Shown: positions 15,317 to 24,382 of the stretch, in pieces
Layout of the letters: each line of letters opens with the position of its first letter
Numbering within the stretch: the stretch's first letter is position 1
Source of the DNA: an uncultured Christensenella sp.
GTDB lineage: Bacteria > Bacillota > Clostridia > Christensenellales > Pumilibacteraceae
DNA: 26,153 bases
Direction: 5' to 3'
Assembly: GCA_910585055.1 (NCBI GenBank)
Contig: CAJUBY010000016.1
Coordinates: 1-26,153 of the forward strand
The notes under the pieces: model-generated
What the model was told of the DNA's origin: nothing
The model's database searches: none
Seen by the model: the letters and a program-made list of their open reading frames with translations, nothing else
Translations under genes and position numbers: made by a program

Positions 15317-18300
15317 TTATTTACTTACATATTTGTCTACCGCAGCTTTTAGCGCGGCGCGTTCGTACGCTGCGTTGTCCAACCAATCGTGAGGATATAT
15401 CCTGTGGATATTCCAGCCTCGTTCTGCGAGCGTGTTTACATACCGAATGTTGTAATCGATAAAATCGTAGTTCTTGAGCGTAGGCAACTCGCACCACAGC
15501 CCCAGCTCCGCACGCGTAAGATCTTTGGACAGCACGGCGACGGGGATGCGTACCGAACCTTCGGTAACTCCGTAATTGACTGCTATACGGGAATTGTCCA
15601 CACCCAGCGCCGCGACCGCTCTTGTTACGTCTGCTATAAAGTTTGCGCCTTTTCCGACGGCGCCGGTCACGAACTGACCTTTTCCGTTTTCGGCGAACCG
15701 CCTTGCGTCCGTCAGATATTCGCGTATGAACGCTATCCTCGGATTACCCGAGATCTCTTCGGGCGTGACGCTGTGTATGACCGTAACACTGTTTTTCGCA
15801 CGGGTAACGGCTACGTTGAAAATGTTTTTCCCCGTCGCGTCGCGGTTCAATTCGCCGAACGACGTTTTTATCTTGCCGTCTTTGTCTCTGCCGTATGTAA
15901 GCGACAGAATAAGATTGTCCGTTTCTTGACCTTGCACATTCTCGATAGTTCGGAAAAACACCAGTTTATCGGGAACGTCGTCGAAATTTGCATATGCCCT
16001 ATCGATCTTTTTATAAAGCGCCGTATTTTTCCGAACAAGCTCCGTCACGTATTTCAACTGCGCCTCGCCGAAAGTCACCACGCCTACGGAACTCGACAGC
16101 GTTCCCGTCTTTTCATCGAAGTATTTGCAAAAATGTCCGTCCAACGCTTTAACGACAGCTTCCGCTTCCGCACTGTTGACGCCGTCTTCGCAATAACCGT
16201 TTTCGGTATGGATATCTCTGAAACCGAGTTCGTCCGTCGCGGGATCGGTCGCAGGAAATGTGCGCATATACGGATAAAACTCACGCTGCGAAAACGCGAT
16301 AAGCGTTTCGGTCTTACTGCGGTAATGACAGGCAAGCTCGCATGTTTCGAAAGCGGTATTGCCGAGCGCAAGACTGAGCGCCGATATATCCGGATCGGGC
16401 GTAAGTATGCTGTCCGGATCTGCTATGCGCTTTCGATTTTTCACCTTGAAATGTGTTATCGGCGGCATTTGAAACTCGTCGCCGACAAGTACGCACTGCT
16501 TTGTACGGAACAATATAGGCAGAAGATCGACAGGCTCTATCTGGCTTGTTTCGTCCACAATGGCGGTGTCGAAATCTTCGTAAGCTTCGCCGCGGAACAG
16601 GACGCTCGCCGTCGACGGAGAAAGAATGATACAGCGTTTCAGCTTTAATATCGCCTTTGCGTATAATCTGAACATGACGCGCAGCGACATCGGTATTCCT
16701 CGGTCCGCCGATAAAAAATCGAAATCGGGGTCGTCGGGATCTATGCGCGCCATACAAAGGTTTTCCGTCTTCAGCACATTGCATTCGCACAGCTTCCTTT
16801 CGGCTTCCGTAAACCTCGATGCCGCAAGCTCCGCGTTTTTGCCCAATCCGTTGCGTTTAATTCCCAGCTCTTTAAGCTTATGCTCTATAGCCGCCGCGAT
16901 AAAAGAACGTTCGAAAATCTCAGGTATATCGTCCGCCGCCGCGACTGTTTCTCCGCGCTCTATCGGCGCTAAAAACGCATCCAACGGCAATACGTTGTCC
17001 TTGCCGTATTTGATCTTCGCATACATCAGCGCCGCATTGAGCACTGCGCGGTCGCCCGACTGCGCAATAAAAGCTTCCGCTCTTCCTACAGTAATATCCC
17101 ACGGCGTCTCGGTAAAGCCGTTCCCGAAAAACGCAGCGCCGAACCCGTACAGTCCGTCGACCGCCTCTTCTGCGGATCGCGCGGCACTTTCCGCGGTTTT
17201 TCTCAGTCCGCATATAAATTCCGCCGCGTCCGCAGCACAGCCGCCGAACGCTTGCGAGCGAACAATACGCGATACCGCCGAAAAAGCTTCCGCTCTTTCA
17301 TATTGTTCTTTTGCGCTTGCACCTGTATCTATACCGCACTTTTCGCACAGTTCCGTAAAAATTTTTAAAAACGCGGATAACGCGACACGGTCTTTTACAG
17401 CCGACGCAATATCGCCGAAAGATATGCCGTTCTTTATTCCAGACGTTACAATCTTTTCCGTTATTTCGACAGCTTTTTTGCACAGCTCGGCAAAGCCGAC
17501 GCCGTCGCCGTGCGAATTTTCCGCCGCGAACGTAACCGCTTTTATTTCGCCGTCCGACAAACCGTTTCTGCCGGTCATGTGCGATACGACGCCGGTCAAC
17601 GCATTAATGTCTCCGTCGCACTCGGAGATCCGACGGTATGCTTCTGCCGCCTGCGCCAGCTCTTTCAGTGTTATATCCGTACGCGAACAAAACTTCCTCA
17701 GCTTTTTGACCGCCGATCTCGCTTTTATATCGAAAAATCCGGGCGCGGTCTTTTTGCCGTCCGTATATTTCTTTAAAGCTTTCGCCGCTTTTTCCATATC
17801 CCGACATTCGCCGAGCTCTATCCTGTCGAACGCATACAAAACCGTCGGAACAAGTTTTTTGCGTTCTTCGGTCAGGTCGGTCAGTTTGCAGACCGCTTTA
17901 TAAAACTCTTCCGCATTTTCGTAAGACCCGGCGTTTACGTCGCCGAATATACTTGCGTTTTCCGCAACACACTTTATATCGGCGTACTCAAAACAAGCTA
18001 TACTTTCGAATGCCCGCCAATCGACAGAAACCGCCGCTTCCGCGTCGATCTCGATGTCGGGTATTTCCGCGTCCGTACGCAAAGCTTTACAGCGATCAAA
18101 CGCCTCCGCAAGTTTTGCGCCGTCGTCCCCATGCAGTACGGCTACCGCTTTATTTATATCTCCGTCGGACAGAACCGCAGCAACAGCGGCATCCGATATA
18201 TTGCGCAACGTTACGTTAATTGCGCGATCCGAACACACACCGCGTACTGCGCCGCACACATTTTTAAGCTTATCCGAAATATCCGATAATGCCGCAAACG

Positions 18301-19837
18301 CGCGTTCCGCATCCGTTTTTTCCGAAATACCAAACCACGGACAATCCGTAATGCTTCCGCCGCCAATGATTTTTTTATAATACTCCGCCGCTTTTTCCAC
18401 GTTAAACAACAGTTTGCCGTAATCCTCGTCGGAGACCGAAACTATATCGCCGCTGTCCGCAAAACGTATAACGGGAAGACTGTTTTTACAATAAGCATCA
18501 AGCGCATCGTAATACGATCCGAACGCGACACCTCCGCCGAACATTTGCTCGGCATGATCCGCAAGAAACAGCGCCGCTTCAGTACGTGCCCGTTCCGCTG
18601 CCGCGTATTCGGCATCGTTTTTGGGATCGTACACATACTTCCGTCTTTCATTAATCAGTTTTTTAAAGTCGGCACGCACCGCAGCCGGATCTACCGCAGC
18701 CGCTTTCTGCTCGGTCTCGTAATCCATGAGCATTACGAATTTACGTATCCTTTCGGGGATCTTCGCGTAGACTTCGGATAGCGCCGCTATTTTTTCGGAG
18801 ACGACCAAAATCTTTTTGCCTTGCGCCGTCAGCGCCGATACTATATTTGCTATCGTAAGAGTTTTACCGGTACCGGGCGGACCCTTGACGATTAGCGAGC
18901 TGCCGCCGGCGATCTTTCTTATGATGTTTTCCTGTACGCTGTCCGAAGGCAAGACGAGCTTAAGATCGCCCGTAAAATATTTACCTCGTTCCGCAATGCC
19001 TCCCGTTCCGAACACACGCGCGACAAGCGGACTGCCGTATATCTTGCGCATATTCCTGCGCACATCGTAATACATGCAAATATCGCCGTGACTGAAACGG
19101 GCGATTGTAAGCATGTTTTTATCCAACTCCGCGGCACCGCAAGTATCGTGCGGATCGAGCGAACGTACGTATTCTTCCGCAAGCCGCATATACGTTTCCC
19201 CGTCGCCGAGCAGATCGAGATCTATTGGATCGTCGAAATCCGCGCCCGGACCGTTGGGGTGCGGAAACCCGGCCGCAACGCTTTCCGAAAAGTCGGTACG
19301 GAGTTTATGTATAAGACAGGGATTGAAAAATGCGTCGTCGTCCACAAACTCTATTTCGACCGGACCGGTTCCGGAACCGCGTATCAACCTTATCGGAAAG
19401 ACCAGCAACGGCGAATTTACCGTCTTTATCCCGTCGCCTGCGGCGGTCTGCCATTTAAGTATGCCGACGCCCAAAAACAGCGGATTATTGCCTTTAAGAT
19501 CTATTGCTCCGTAAACTTCCGAAATAAATTTGTCCAGCGCTTTCGGATCGGTATTGCCTGCGAGATCGCTCCACGTCCATTTTTCTATAGCCGGGCTGTT
19601 CATTGTAGACCTGACGAGCGCGCTTTTATCCAGTATCGTCTTATTTGACGGTTTGCCTCGCCGTGCTCTTATAACGTTAAGCGCGGTCTTACAGTTTTCT
19701 CCGTATTGCGCGCACAGCAAAAAAGCCTTGCCGACTTCGCCGTTACAGCCTATATCGCCGACGTTTATCAAACGGTTGCCGCACACATCGTCCGTGTGCA
19801 GCAATTCTTTTATAAATCCGTCCAAATGCCCGTTCAT
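15317..19837 (-). CDS. DUF4011-type SF1 helicase with degenerate C-terminal nuclease domain
   Basis: This is a 1506-residue protein. Residues of about 115-275 match the DUF4011 pattern (NPLFLGVGILKW, SPLLVFPIRL, ARFSHGDICMYYDV). The helicase core has Walker A GPPGTGKT (319-326), a long helical insertion (about 360-1030), Walker B VDET (1094-1097), GDEFQMPP (1119-1126), HYRSKTETLIAFS (from 1171), ENVQGQETDNLILS (1299-1312) and VAVTRAK (Arg1346). These are the Upf1-like SF1 motifs and look intact. The last 110 residues align with the Vsr/DUF559-like nuclease that usually ends such proteins, but the acids are replaced. Relatives are common in defence loci. It is the fifth gene of the visible operon, with an 8-base gap to the upstream gene and 19 bases to the next. 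DNA or RNA translocase activity is likely; the target is unknown. Confidence 0.93.
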   Translation of the reverse strand: MNGHLDGFIKELLHTDDVCGNRLINVGDIGCNGEVGKAFLLCAQYGENCKTALNVIRARRGKPSNKTILDKSALVRSTMNSPAIEKWTWSDLAGNTDPKALDKFISEVYGAIDLKGNNPLFLGVGILKWQTAAGDGIKTVNSPLLVFPIRLIRGSGTGPVEIEFVDDDAFFNPCLIHKLRTDFSESVAAGFPHPNGPGADFDDPIDLDLLGDGETYMRLAEEYVRSLDPHDTCGAAELDKNMLTIARFSHGDICMYYDVRRNMRKIYGSPLVARVFGTGGIAERGKYFTGDLKLVLPSDSVQENIIRKIAGGSSLIVKGPPGTGKTLTIANIVSALTAQGKKILVVSEKIAALSEVYAKIPERIRKFVMLMDYETEQKAAAVDPAAVRADFKKLINERRKYVYDPKNDAEYAAAERARTEAALFLADHAEQMFGGGVAFGSYYDALDAYCKNSLPVIRFADSGDIVSVSDEDYGKLLFNVEKAAEYYKKIIGGGSITDCPWFGISEKTDAERAFAALSDISDKLKNVCGAVRGVCSDRAINVTLRNISDAAVAAVLSDGDINKAVAVLHGDDGAKLAEAFDRCKALRTDAEIPDIEIDAEAAVSVDWRAFESIACFEYADIKCVAENASIFGDVNAGSYENAEEFYKAVCKLTDLTEERKKLVPTVLYAFDRIELGECRDMEKAAKALKKYTDGKKTAPGFFDIKARSAVKKLRKFCSRTDITLKELAQAAEAYRRISECDGDINALTGVVSHMTGRNGLSDGEIKAVTFAAENSHGDGVGFAELCKKAVEITEKIVTSGIKNGISFGDIASAVKDRVALSAFLKIFTELCEKCGIDTGASAKEQYERAEAFSAVSRIVRSQAFGGCAADAAEFICGLRKTAESAARSAEEAVDGLYGFGAAFFGNGFTETPWDITVGRAEAFIAQSGDRAVLNAALMYAKIKYGKDNVLPLDAFLAPIERGETVAAADDIPEIFERSFIAAAIEHKLKELGIKRNGLGKNAELAASRFTEAERKLCECNVLKTENLCMARIDPDDPDFDFLSADRGIPMSLRVMFRLYAKAILKLKRCIILSPSTASVLFRGEAYEDFDTAIVDETSQIEPVDLLPILFRTKQCVLVGDEFQMPPITHFKVKNRKRIADPDSILTPDPDISALSLALGNTAFETCELACHYRSKTETLIAFSQREFYPYMRTFPATDPATDELGFRDIHTENGYCEDGVNSAEAEAVVKALDGHFCKYFDEKTGTLSSSVGVVTFGEAQLKYVTELVRKNTALYKKIDRAYANFDDVPDKLVFFRTIENVQGQETDNLILSLTYGRDKDGKIKTSFGELNRDATGKNIFNVAVTRAKNSVTVIHSVTPEEISGNPRIAFIREYLTDARRFAENGKGQFVTGAVGKGANFIADVTRAVAALGVDNSRIAVNYGVTEGSVRIPVAVLSKDLTRAELGLWCELPTLKNYDFIDYNIRYVNTLAERGWNIHRIYPHDWLDNAAYERAALKAAVDKYVSK

Positions 19838-19845
19838 ACTTCATA

Positions 19846-21732
19846 TCACTCCAGATCGATCCTGTTCCAATACGCGTCCGCGCCGCGGCGGCAGTCTACT
19901 TCGAACGCGCGCGCATCCGCTTCGTACATATGTACTTTGTAAACGCTCGATCTCGTATTGTGGTCGTACCGCGTCTTCATGGTATTTATCCACTCGCACA
20001 CTCTGCCGTACGTTATCCCCATGTTGTAGTAGTACCACTCCGAATAGTTTCCGCCTGTCAGTTTCGACTGTAACGCGTGGAAGCTTTCGTGAACTATCGC
20101 GTCGCGTATCCAGGTAATTTCCGTACAACAGTCGTATTTATAAAGTATACGCTTGCCGCCGTCGCAGCACTGAGCGCCTGCCGTCATGTTCCGCAGTTCG
20201 TCCAAAACTTCCACCTGCGGCTCTACACCTATGCGCAGCGCCTTAAAAACAAGTTTTGTCGCAAGCTCGACGCGCCGTGTCAATTCCTCACGCGGCAGCC
20301 TGCGCCATTCCGTATAATCTCCCGTACCGACCGTACAGTACCGCACAAGCATACCGCATACCGAAAATACGTCCGCGCCGCTTTCCGCTATACGCCGTAC
20401 GTTGATCCAATCTACGCCGTGAACTCCGTCGTAATCGAATTCGCCCACGCTACCGTCGTCGATCATGCCGGACGAAAAATCGCCCCAACCGGGATCGATA
20501 AACATCATAGGCGATCTTAAACCGGCTATATAGTGTTTTGCCGCGGCGGATTTTGAATCCGATATCCTTTTCCCGTGCGTCTGCCAATCCGAAAAATGCC
20601 GCGGTTCCGCTATCTCGTTGAGACCGGCAAAACCGAGAAACGGCATTTCGGCGAGCGCCGCACGCTGCGACACATCCGTGATCCGCCCCAGCTCCGTCAG
20701 TTCGCCGACGACTTCGGCAAACACCGGCATAGTGATATACGTCACGCTTACGTCAAGCGCGGACAGTCCGTCCGCAGCGCCTGCGACACATACAGCCTCG
20801 GCGTACAGTTCTCCGCCGCCGGTATCCAGCAAAAATATGCTGTTCCCCGATCTTCCCTCATTTAACGCGGCGATAAGAAAAGAATTTTTAAGTTCTTCGT
20901 TTAAGCCATCGATCCCTATAAACAGCGCCGCGGCTCTTTTATGCGACGCAAGCGCAAACGCATTTTCTATATCCGCCGCCTTACATAATCCGCTCGCATC
21001 GAACTCGTATACCGTAGGTTGACAGTGCGCCGCGTACAGCCGCGCTTCGTCGGCAAAAGGAGTGCACAAAACAAGCGCATTCGCTTTGCCGCCCTCGTCG
21101 TAATCGGGCAGAGGATAATACTTTCCCTTGCTGCCGTCCAATACGGTAAACGGAATGACTCGTTCCAAAGCCGCGGCATAGGCGTTTATCGCTTTTTCCA
21201 GGCGCTTTTCCAGTTCTGCGCAAACCGCGGCGCGAACATCCGTAAATCTCACTTTTTCACCGAACGGAGATACCGCCGACCCGTCGTTTTTCATGTCGTT
21301 TTCGGCTGTTGTCAATACGTCGATATATTCTTTTGCGGTATCGACGGACAGAGCACACATCTCCGCCGATGGCGCAGATCCGTCCGCACCCGAAAAAATC
21401 TCGGCTAAATGCCGAGCGAGCGCGGCGCTTTTTTCCATTACCGAAAGACTGTTCGTATACCCTTTCCGACGCGCCGACGGAATATTTTTCTCCGTAAACG
21501 CACAAATCTTTTCCGCTTCGGCACTGTCGAACGATATCAGATATCCGGTCAGCAGCGTCTTGCATGTAAGACGCATACGCAAAGCCTCGCCGTTTGCGCG
21601 GTTGGTGTCGTTTAATCCGCGCTCGGACAAAAGCCCGTCCAAAGTAGCCAGCTTGTCCGAAAGCTCCGTATACGACAGCGACATACAGTACGCCGTGTTT
21701 ATTTCAGTCAGATCCGCCTTATAATTTATCAT
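19846..21732 (-). CDS. Putative gluzincin-like metallopeptidase with degenerate alpha/beta domain
   Basis: This 628-residue protein matches no family I recognise. The first 200 or so residues are helical. Residues of about 215-345 alternate strands and helices (NALVLCTPF, AAALFIGIDGLNE, GNSIFLLDTGGG, VTYITMPVF) like a P-loop/AAA core, but no Walker A motif is present. The C-terminus carries HESFH (548-552), a zincin HExxH motif preceded by a hydrophobic strand-helix. About 50 residues later comes YEADARAFE, whose Glu604 could be the third zinc ligand. Proteolysis is therefore predicted but not shown. No signal peptide is visible, so it is cytoplasmic. It overlaps the upstream gene by ATGA and precedes the helicase by 8 bases. 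Confidence 0.85.
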   Translation of the reverse strand: MINYKADLTEINTAYCMSLSYTELSDKLATLDGLLSERGLNDTNRANGEALRMRLTCKTLLTGYLISFDSAEAEKICAFTEKNIPSARRKGYTNSLSVMEKSAALARHLAEIFSGADGSAPSAEMCALSVDTAKEYIDVLTTAENDMKNDGSAVSPFGEKVRFTDVRAAVCAELEKRLEKAINAYAAALERVIPFTVLDGSKGKYYPLPDYDEGGKANALVLCTPFADEARLYAAHCQPTVYEFDASGLCKAADIENAFALASHKRAAALFIGIDGLNEELKNSFLIAALNEGRSGNSIFLLDTGGGELYAEAVCVAGAADGLSALDVSVTYITMPVFAEVVGELTELGRITDVSQRAALAEMPFLGFAGLNEIAEPRHFSDWQTHGKRISDSKSAAAKHYIAGLRSPMMFIDPGWGDFSSGMIDDGSVGEFDYDGVHGVDWINVRRIAESGADVFSVCGMLVRYCTVGTGDYTEWRRLPREELTRRVELATKLVFKALRIGVEPQVEVLDELRNMTAGAQCCDGGKRILYKYDCCTEITWIRDAIVHESFHALQSKLTGGNYSEWYYYNMGITYGRVCEWINTMKTRYDHNTRSSVYKVHMYEADARAFEVDCRRGADAYWNRIDLE

Positions 21733-23255
21733 CTGTCGTCGTCGCCGAGCGGGATTATTTTACGCAACTCCGGATCGAGTTCTTCCGTCCGCTCGTTTTG
21801 CTTTTCCGATCCGCCGCTTTCAAGCGCGGCAAGGAGTTCGGGATCGAGTTCGTCGTCGTATTTTGTCCGCGCCGCCCTTGCCTTATCGATAAGGCTCTGT
21901 CTGTCCGGGGTTTCGATATTGAGCACACGTTTTAAAACTTTTCCGTTATCGCGCATTTGCTGCAACGTTTTACGGCGGTTTTCTAGTTTCTCGTTAAGCG
22001 ACGCGTAAATGCCGTGTATGCTTGAAATGGAATTCGTCTTGGACGACTCGGTCGTTCTGCCGCCCAAAAGATCGATAAGCGCATTGAAATCTATGTACTC
22101 TACGGTCTCCGCCAAAAAACCGAGATCGTTCCTATTGCTTACGAGTATGCCGGTTATTTTTTCAAGCTCGTTGTAAATTTCCTGCCTGTCGGCAAGCTCG
22201 AGCGCGACGAAATCGGGCATACCTCCGTCGTCGAGTCCGCCGATCTTCAAGTAAACGTCGTCCATTTTTTGTTTTATATCTTTTATCTTTCTGTTGCCCG
22301 TTTTAAGATCCGCACCGTTACGAACATCGTCTATCACTTTTGCTTTTTCGGCTTCGAGCGATTCGAGTTCGGCGTTCAGTTTGTCGCGTTTTTCACGCGC
22401 GGCGTTTTCGCGTTCTTCTATACGCGCTTTTTCCAGTTCGATATCGGCCTTTTCGCTCTCCATCCTGCGCATAAACGTATCCAAAGATTCGATCGCCGCT
22501 TTGCTCTTGATCAAATTGGATAGCTCGTCGCTGTCGTCGAACGTTATATTTTCCTTGGCGCGTTCACGCCTGGAAACTTCTTCGGAAAGCTTGCCCCATG
22601 CCTCTATTTCGAGCTTGGCGTCGTTAAGATAATTTACCGACGACCCCGTGCAGACCAAACGCACGCAGTCTTCGCGCCAGAGTTGCATAAGTTTTATTAC
22701 GCTTTCCGCCTTTTCCTGTGCGGATCTGCTGCTTGTATCCAACACCGAATCCAAGCTTTGCGACGCTTCATCGAGTACCGTTCTGCTTTCGCGCAACAAC
22801 GCGAACTGGTTTTCGTCTATATTGGAAAAGCCCTTGCCGCCTTCGCGCAATTCAATAATAACGTCCGCCGCGCGTTTGCACGACTCTATGCATTCCGCTA
22901 CCGGCAGCGCGGCATTTACGCAGGACTTGCGTCCCGAAAGTTCTTTTTTAAGTAAAGCTTCGGCTTTGACCGTATATTTGGTAAGTTTGCCTATCTGTTC
23001 GTTCCCAAGCTCCGACAGCGCAACGACTATATCCGACAGTCCGTCGAGCGCGTTTTTTACACCGCCGTCGAACCCGTTGTTGATGCCGTGACGGCACATA
23101 TCCCACATACCGCCGACTATGCGTTCCGCAAGCGCCGCAGGACCTTCGAACATGGAATGCGCGGTTAGATACGAATCCGTGAATTTTTTATTTAACGGCA
23201 GACCGTTTTTCGCGGCTATATCGCATACTGTTTTGACTTTTTCCGTCATTGTCAT
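21729..23255 (-). CDS. Long coiled-coil protein with duplicated ELDPEL tail motif
   Basis: This 508-residue, predominantly helical protein has no signal or membrane segment. An N-terminal helical part (1-235) is followed by a strongly charged continuous helix (about 250-335, rich in Glu, Lys and Arg). A middle helical region (345-450) and an acidic flexible tail come next. The tail holds two copies of a short motif, DELDPELLAAL (468-478) and EELDPELRKII (491-501), which look like docking peptides. Architecture recalls TelA-like and PspA-like filament or scaffold proteins, but I cannot place it in either family. It may be a second polymer or adaptor for the MIT-like domain of the AAA ATPase. 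It overlaps both neighbours by four bases (ATGA), so production is coupled. Function unknown. Confidence 0.88.
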   Translation of the reverse strand: MTMTEKVKTVCDIAAKNGLPLNKKFTDSYLTAHSMFEGPAALAERIVGGMWDMCRHGINNGFDGGVKNALDGLSDIVVALSELGNEQIGKLTKYTVKAEALLKKELSGRKSCVNAALPVAECIESCKRAADVIIELREGGKGFSNIDENQFALLRESRTVLDEASQSLDSVLDTSSRSAQEKAESVIKLMQLWREDCVRLVCTGSSVNYLNDAKLEIEAWGKLSEEVSRRERAKENITFDDSDELSNLIKSKAAIESLDTFMRRMESEKADIELEKARIEERENAAREKRDKLNAELESLEAEKAKVIDDVRNGADLKTGNRKIKDIKQKMDDVYLKIGGLDDGGMPDFVALELADRQEIYNELEKITGILVSNRNDLGFLAETVEYIDFNALIDLLGGRTTESSKTNSISSIHGIYASLNEKLENRRKTLQQMRDNGKVLKRVLNIETPDRQSLIDKARAARTKYDDELDPELLAALESGGSEKQNERTEELDPELRKIIPLGDDDR

Positions 23256-24382
23256 GATCTATCTCCTGTTTTGGGAACATTGTTGATTACGCTGTTTATA
23301 AGATCGTCGGTAGCGTGCTCGTAACTCTCGAACCGCGACTTATACATAAGAACGTCGTCTTCGCCGAATATATAGTCCGAAATACAAACACTTCTGCCCA
23401 TTTCTTCTATAAGACGCTTGACCCTCGCGTACTCGCCGAACACGTCGCTTTTGCGCAGTACTTTGCCTATCTTTGCGCAAGCGCGTTTGGAAATCCCATG
23501 ATCGCCGTTTTCGTTGAAAAAGTACAGGTAATACGCCCTGTCGCCGTCTACCGCATTGCAGTTATCCGCCGTCTTTATAGTTTTAAAACTTCCGTCGTTC
23601 ACGTCGAACAGCACGACGGTTATCTTTTTGGCAAAGCGCACTATTTTAGCCGCGCCCTTGCTTCCGCCGTCGGTGACCGCGCGCAACGTTCCGAATTCGC
23701 CTTCGCTTAACCGCATGATCCCGAATAGCGGCGACCTGTCGGACGAAAAGCACGATTGCAGTACGCCCATTACGTGCGATATCCTGTCCACACCGAGCGC
23801 GTCGTCCATATCGTCGTCCGTAACGGACAAACCCTTCGCCAGTATTTTCTGCTTCTCGTCACGATAGCCGAGATCGCCCGAGCCGGTGTGCGATTCGGGC
23901 ATACGTTTTATAATGTCCAAATATCTGTTTGCCGCGATATCGCGTAGCTTCCTGCAATTGTCGGCATAGTCTGGATCGTCCGATTTGTATTCAACCGCCG
24001 GCGAACTGCTCCACACCGCCCTGTAATATTCGTAAGCTAGGCGTATGCTCTCCGTCGCGTCCGCGGTCAGATAACCGTATTCGTAGTAATAACCCATTCT
24101 GACAAGCGCTTTCGGATTGCCCTGACGAGCCGCGATACGGCAATATTCCACAGCCGATTCGAGCAGAGTATCGTACTGCGTGTGGCCGAACTTTTCTCCC
24201 AAGTGCTTGAGTGCGCGCAGGTAACACAGTTCGGACAGTTTAAAAGTTTCGTCGTTTTCCGCTGTGACCGTTACGTCAACCGACTTGACGTTAAGCACCT
24301 TTTTACATAGCGGACACGCCCAATCTCCGTTGTACAGTTCGAGCGGTCTTGCTATTTGCTTATTACAATTCCGGCATATCAT
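23252..24382 (-). CDS. Zinc-ribbon protein with Sel1-like repeats
   Basis: This 376-residue protein starts with a zinc ribbon (Cys3, 6 and Cys23, 26). Residues of about 70-125 look like one or two Sel1/TPR-like helical hairpins (ESAVEYCRIAARQGNPKALV, then MGYYYEYGYLTADATES), a protein-docking solenoid. The remaining part (about 190-376) is alpha/beta with no recognised motif, including AKIVRFAKKITVVLFDVNDG. It lacks a signal peptide and is probably a cytoplasmic adaptor. It sits between the MBG-repeat protein and the coiled-coil protein, overlapping each by four bases, which argues that all three work together. The ATG is at 24380-24382 with GGAG upstream. Confidence 0.88.
   Translation of the reverse strand: MICRNCNKQIARPLELYNGDWACPLCKKVLNVKSVDVTVTAENDETFKLSELCYLRALKHLGEKFGHTQYDTLLESAVEYCRIAARQGNPKALVRMGYYYEYGYLTADATESIRLAYEYYRAVWSSSPAVEYKSDDPDYADNCRKLRDIAANRYLDIIKRMPESHTGSGDLGYRDEKQKILAKGLSVTDDDMDDALGVDRISHVMGVLQSCFSSDRSPLFGIMRLSEGEFGTLRAVTDGGSKGAAKIVRFAKKITVVLFDVNDGSFKTIKTADNCNAVDGDRAYYLYFFNENGDHGISKRACAKIGKVLRKSDVFGEYARVKRLIEEMGRSVCISDYIFGEDDVLMYKSRFESYEHATDDLINSVINNVPKTGDRS

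Noticed and set aside
15389..16648. A 419-codon plus-strand open frame opposite the helicase C-terminus
   Set aside because: The opposite strand encodes the clear SF1 helicase motifs; the plus-strand product has no recognisable pattern.
21729..23255. Assignment of the 508-residue coiled-coil protein as TelA (toxic anion resistance)
   Set aside because: Only the helical character agrees; I could not see the TelA sequence pattern, and no ter/tel genes are adjacent.
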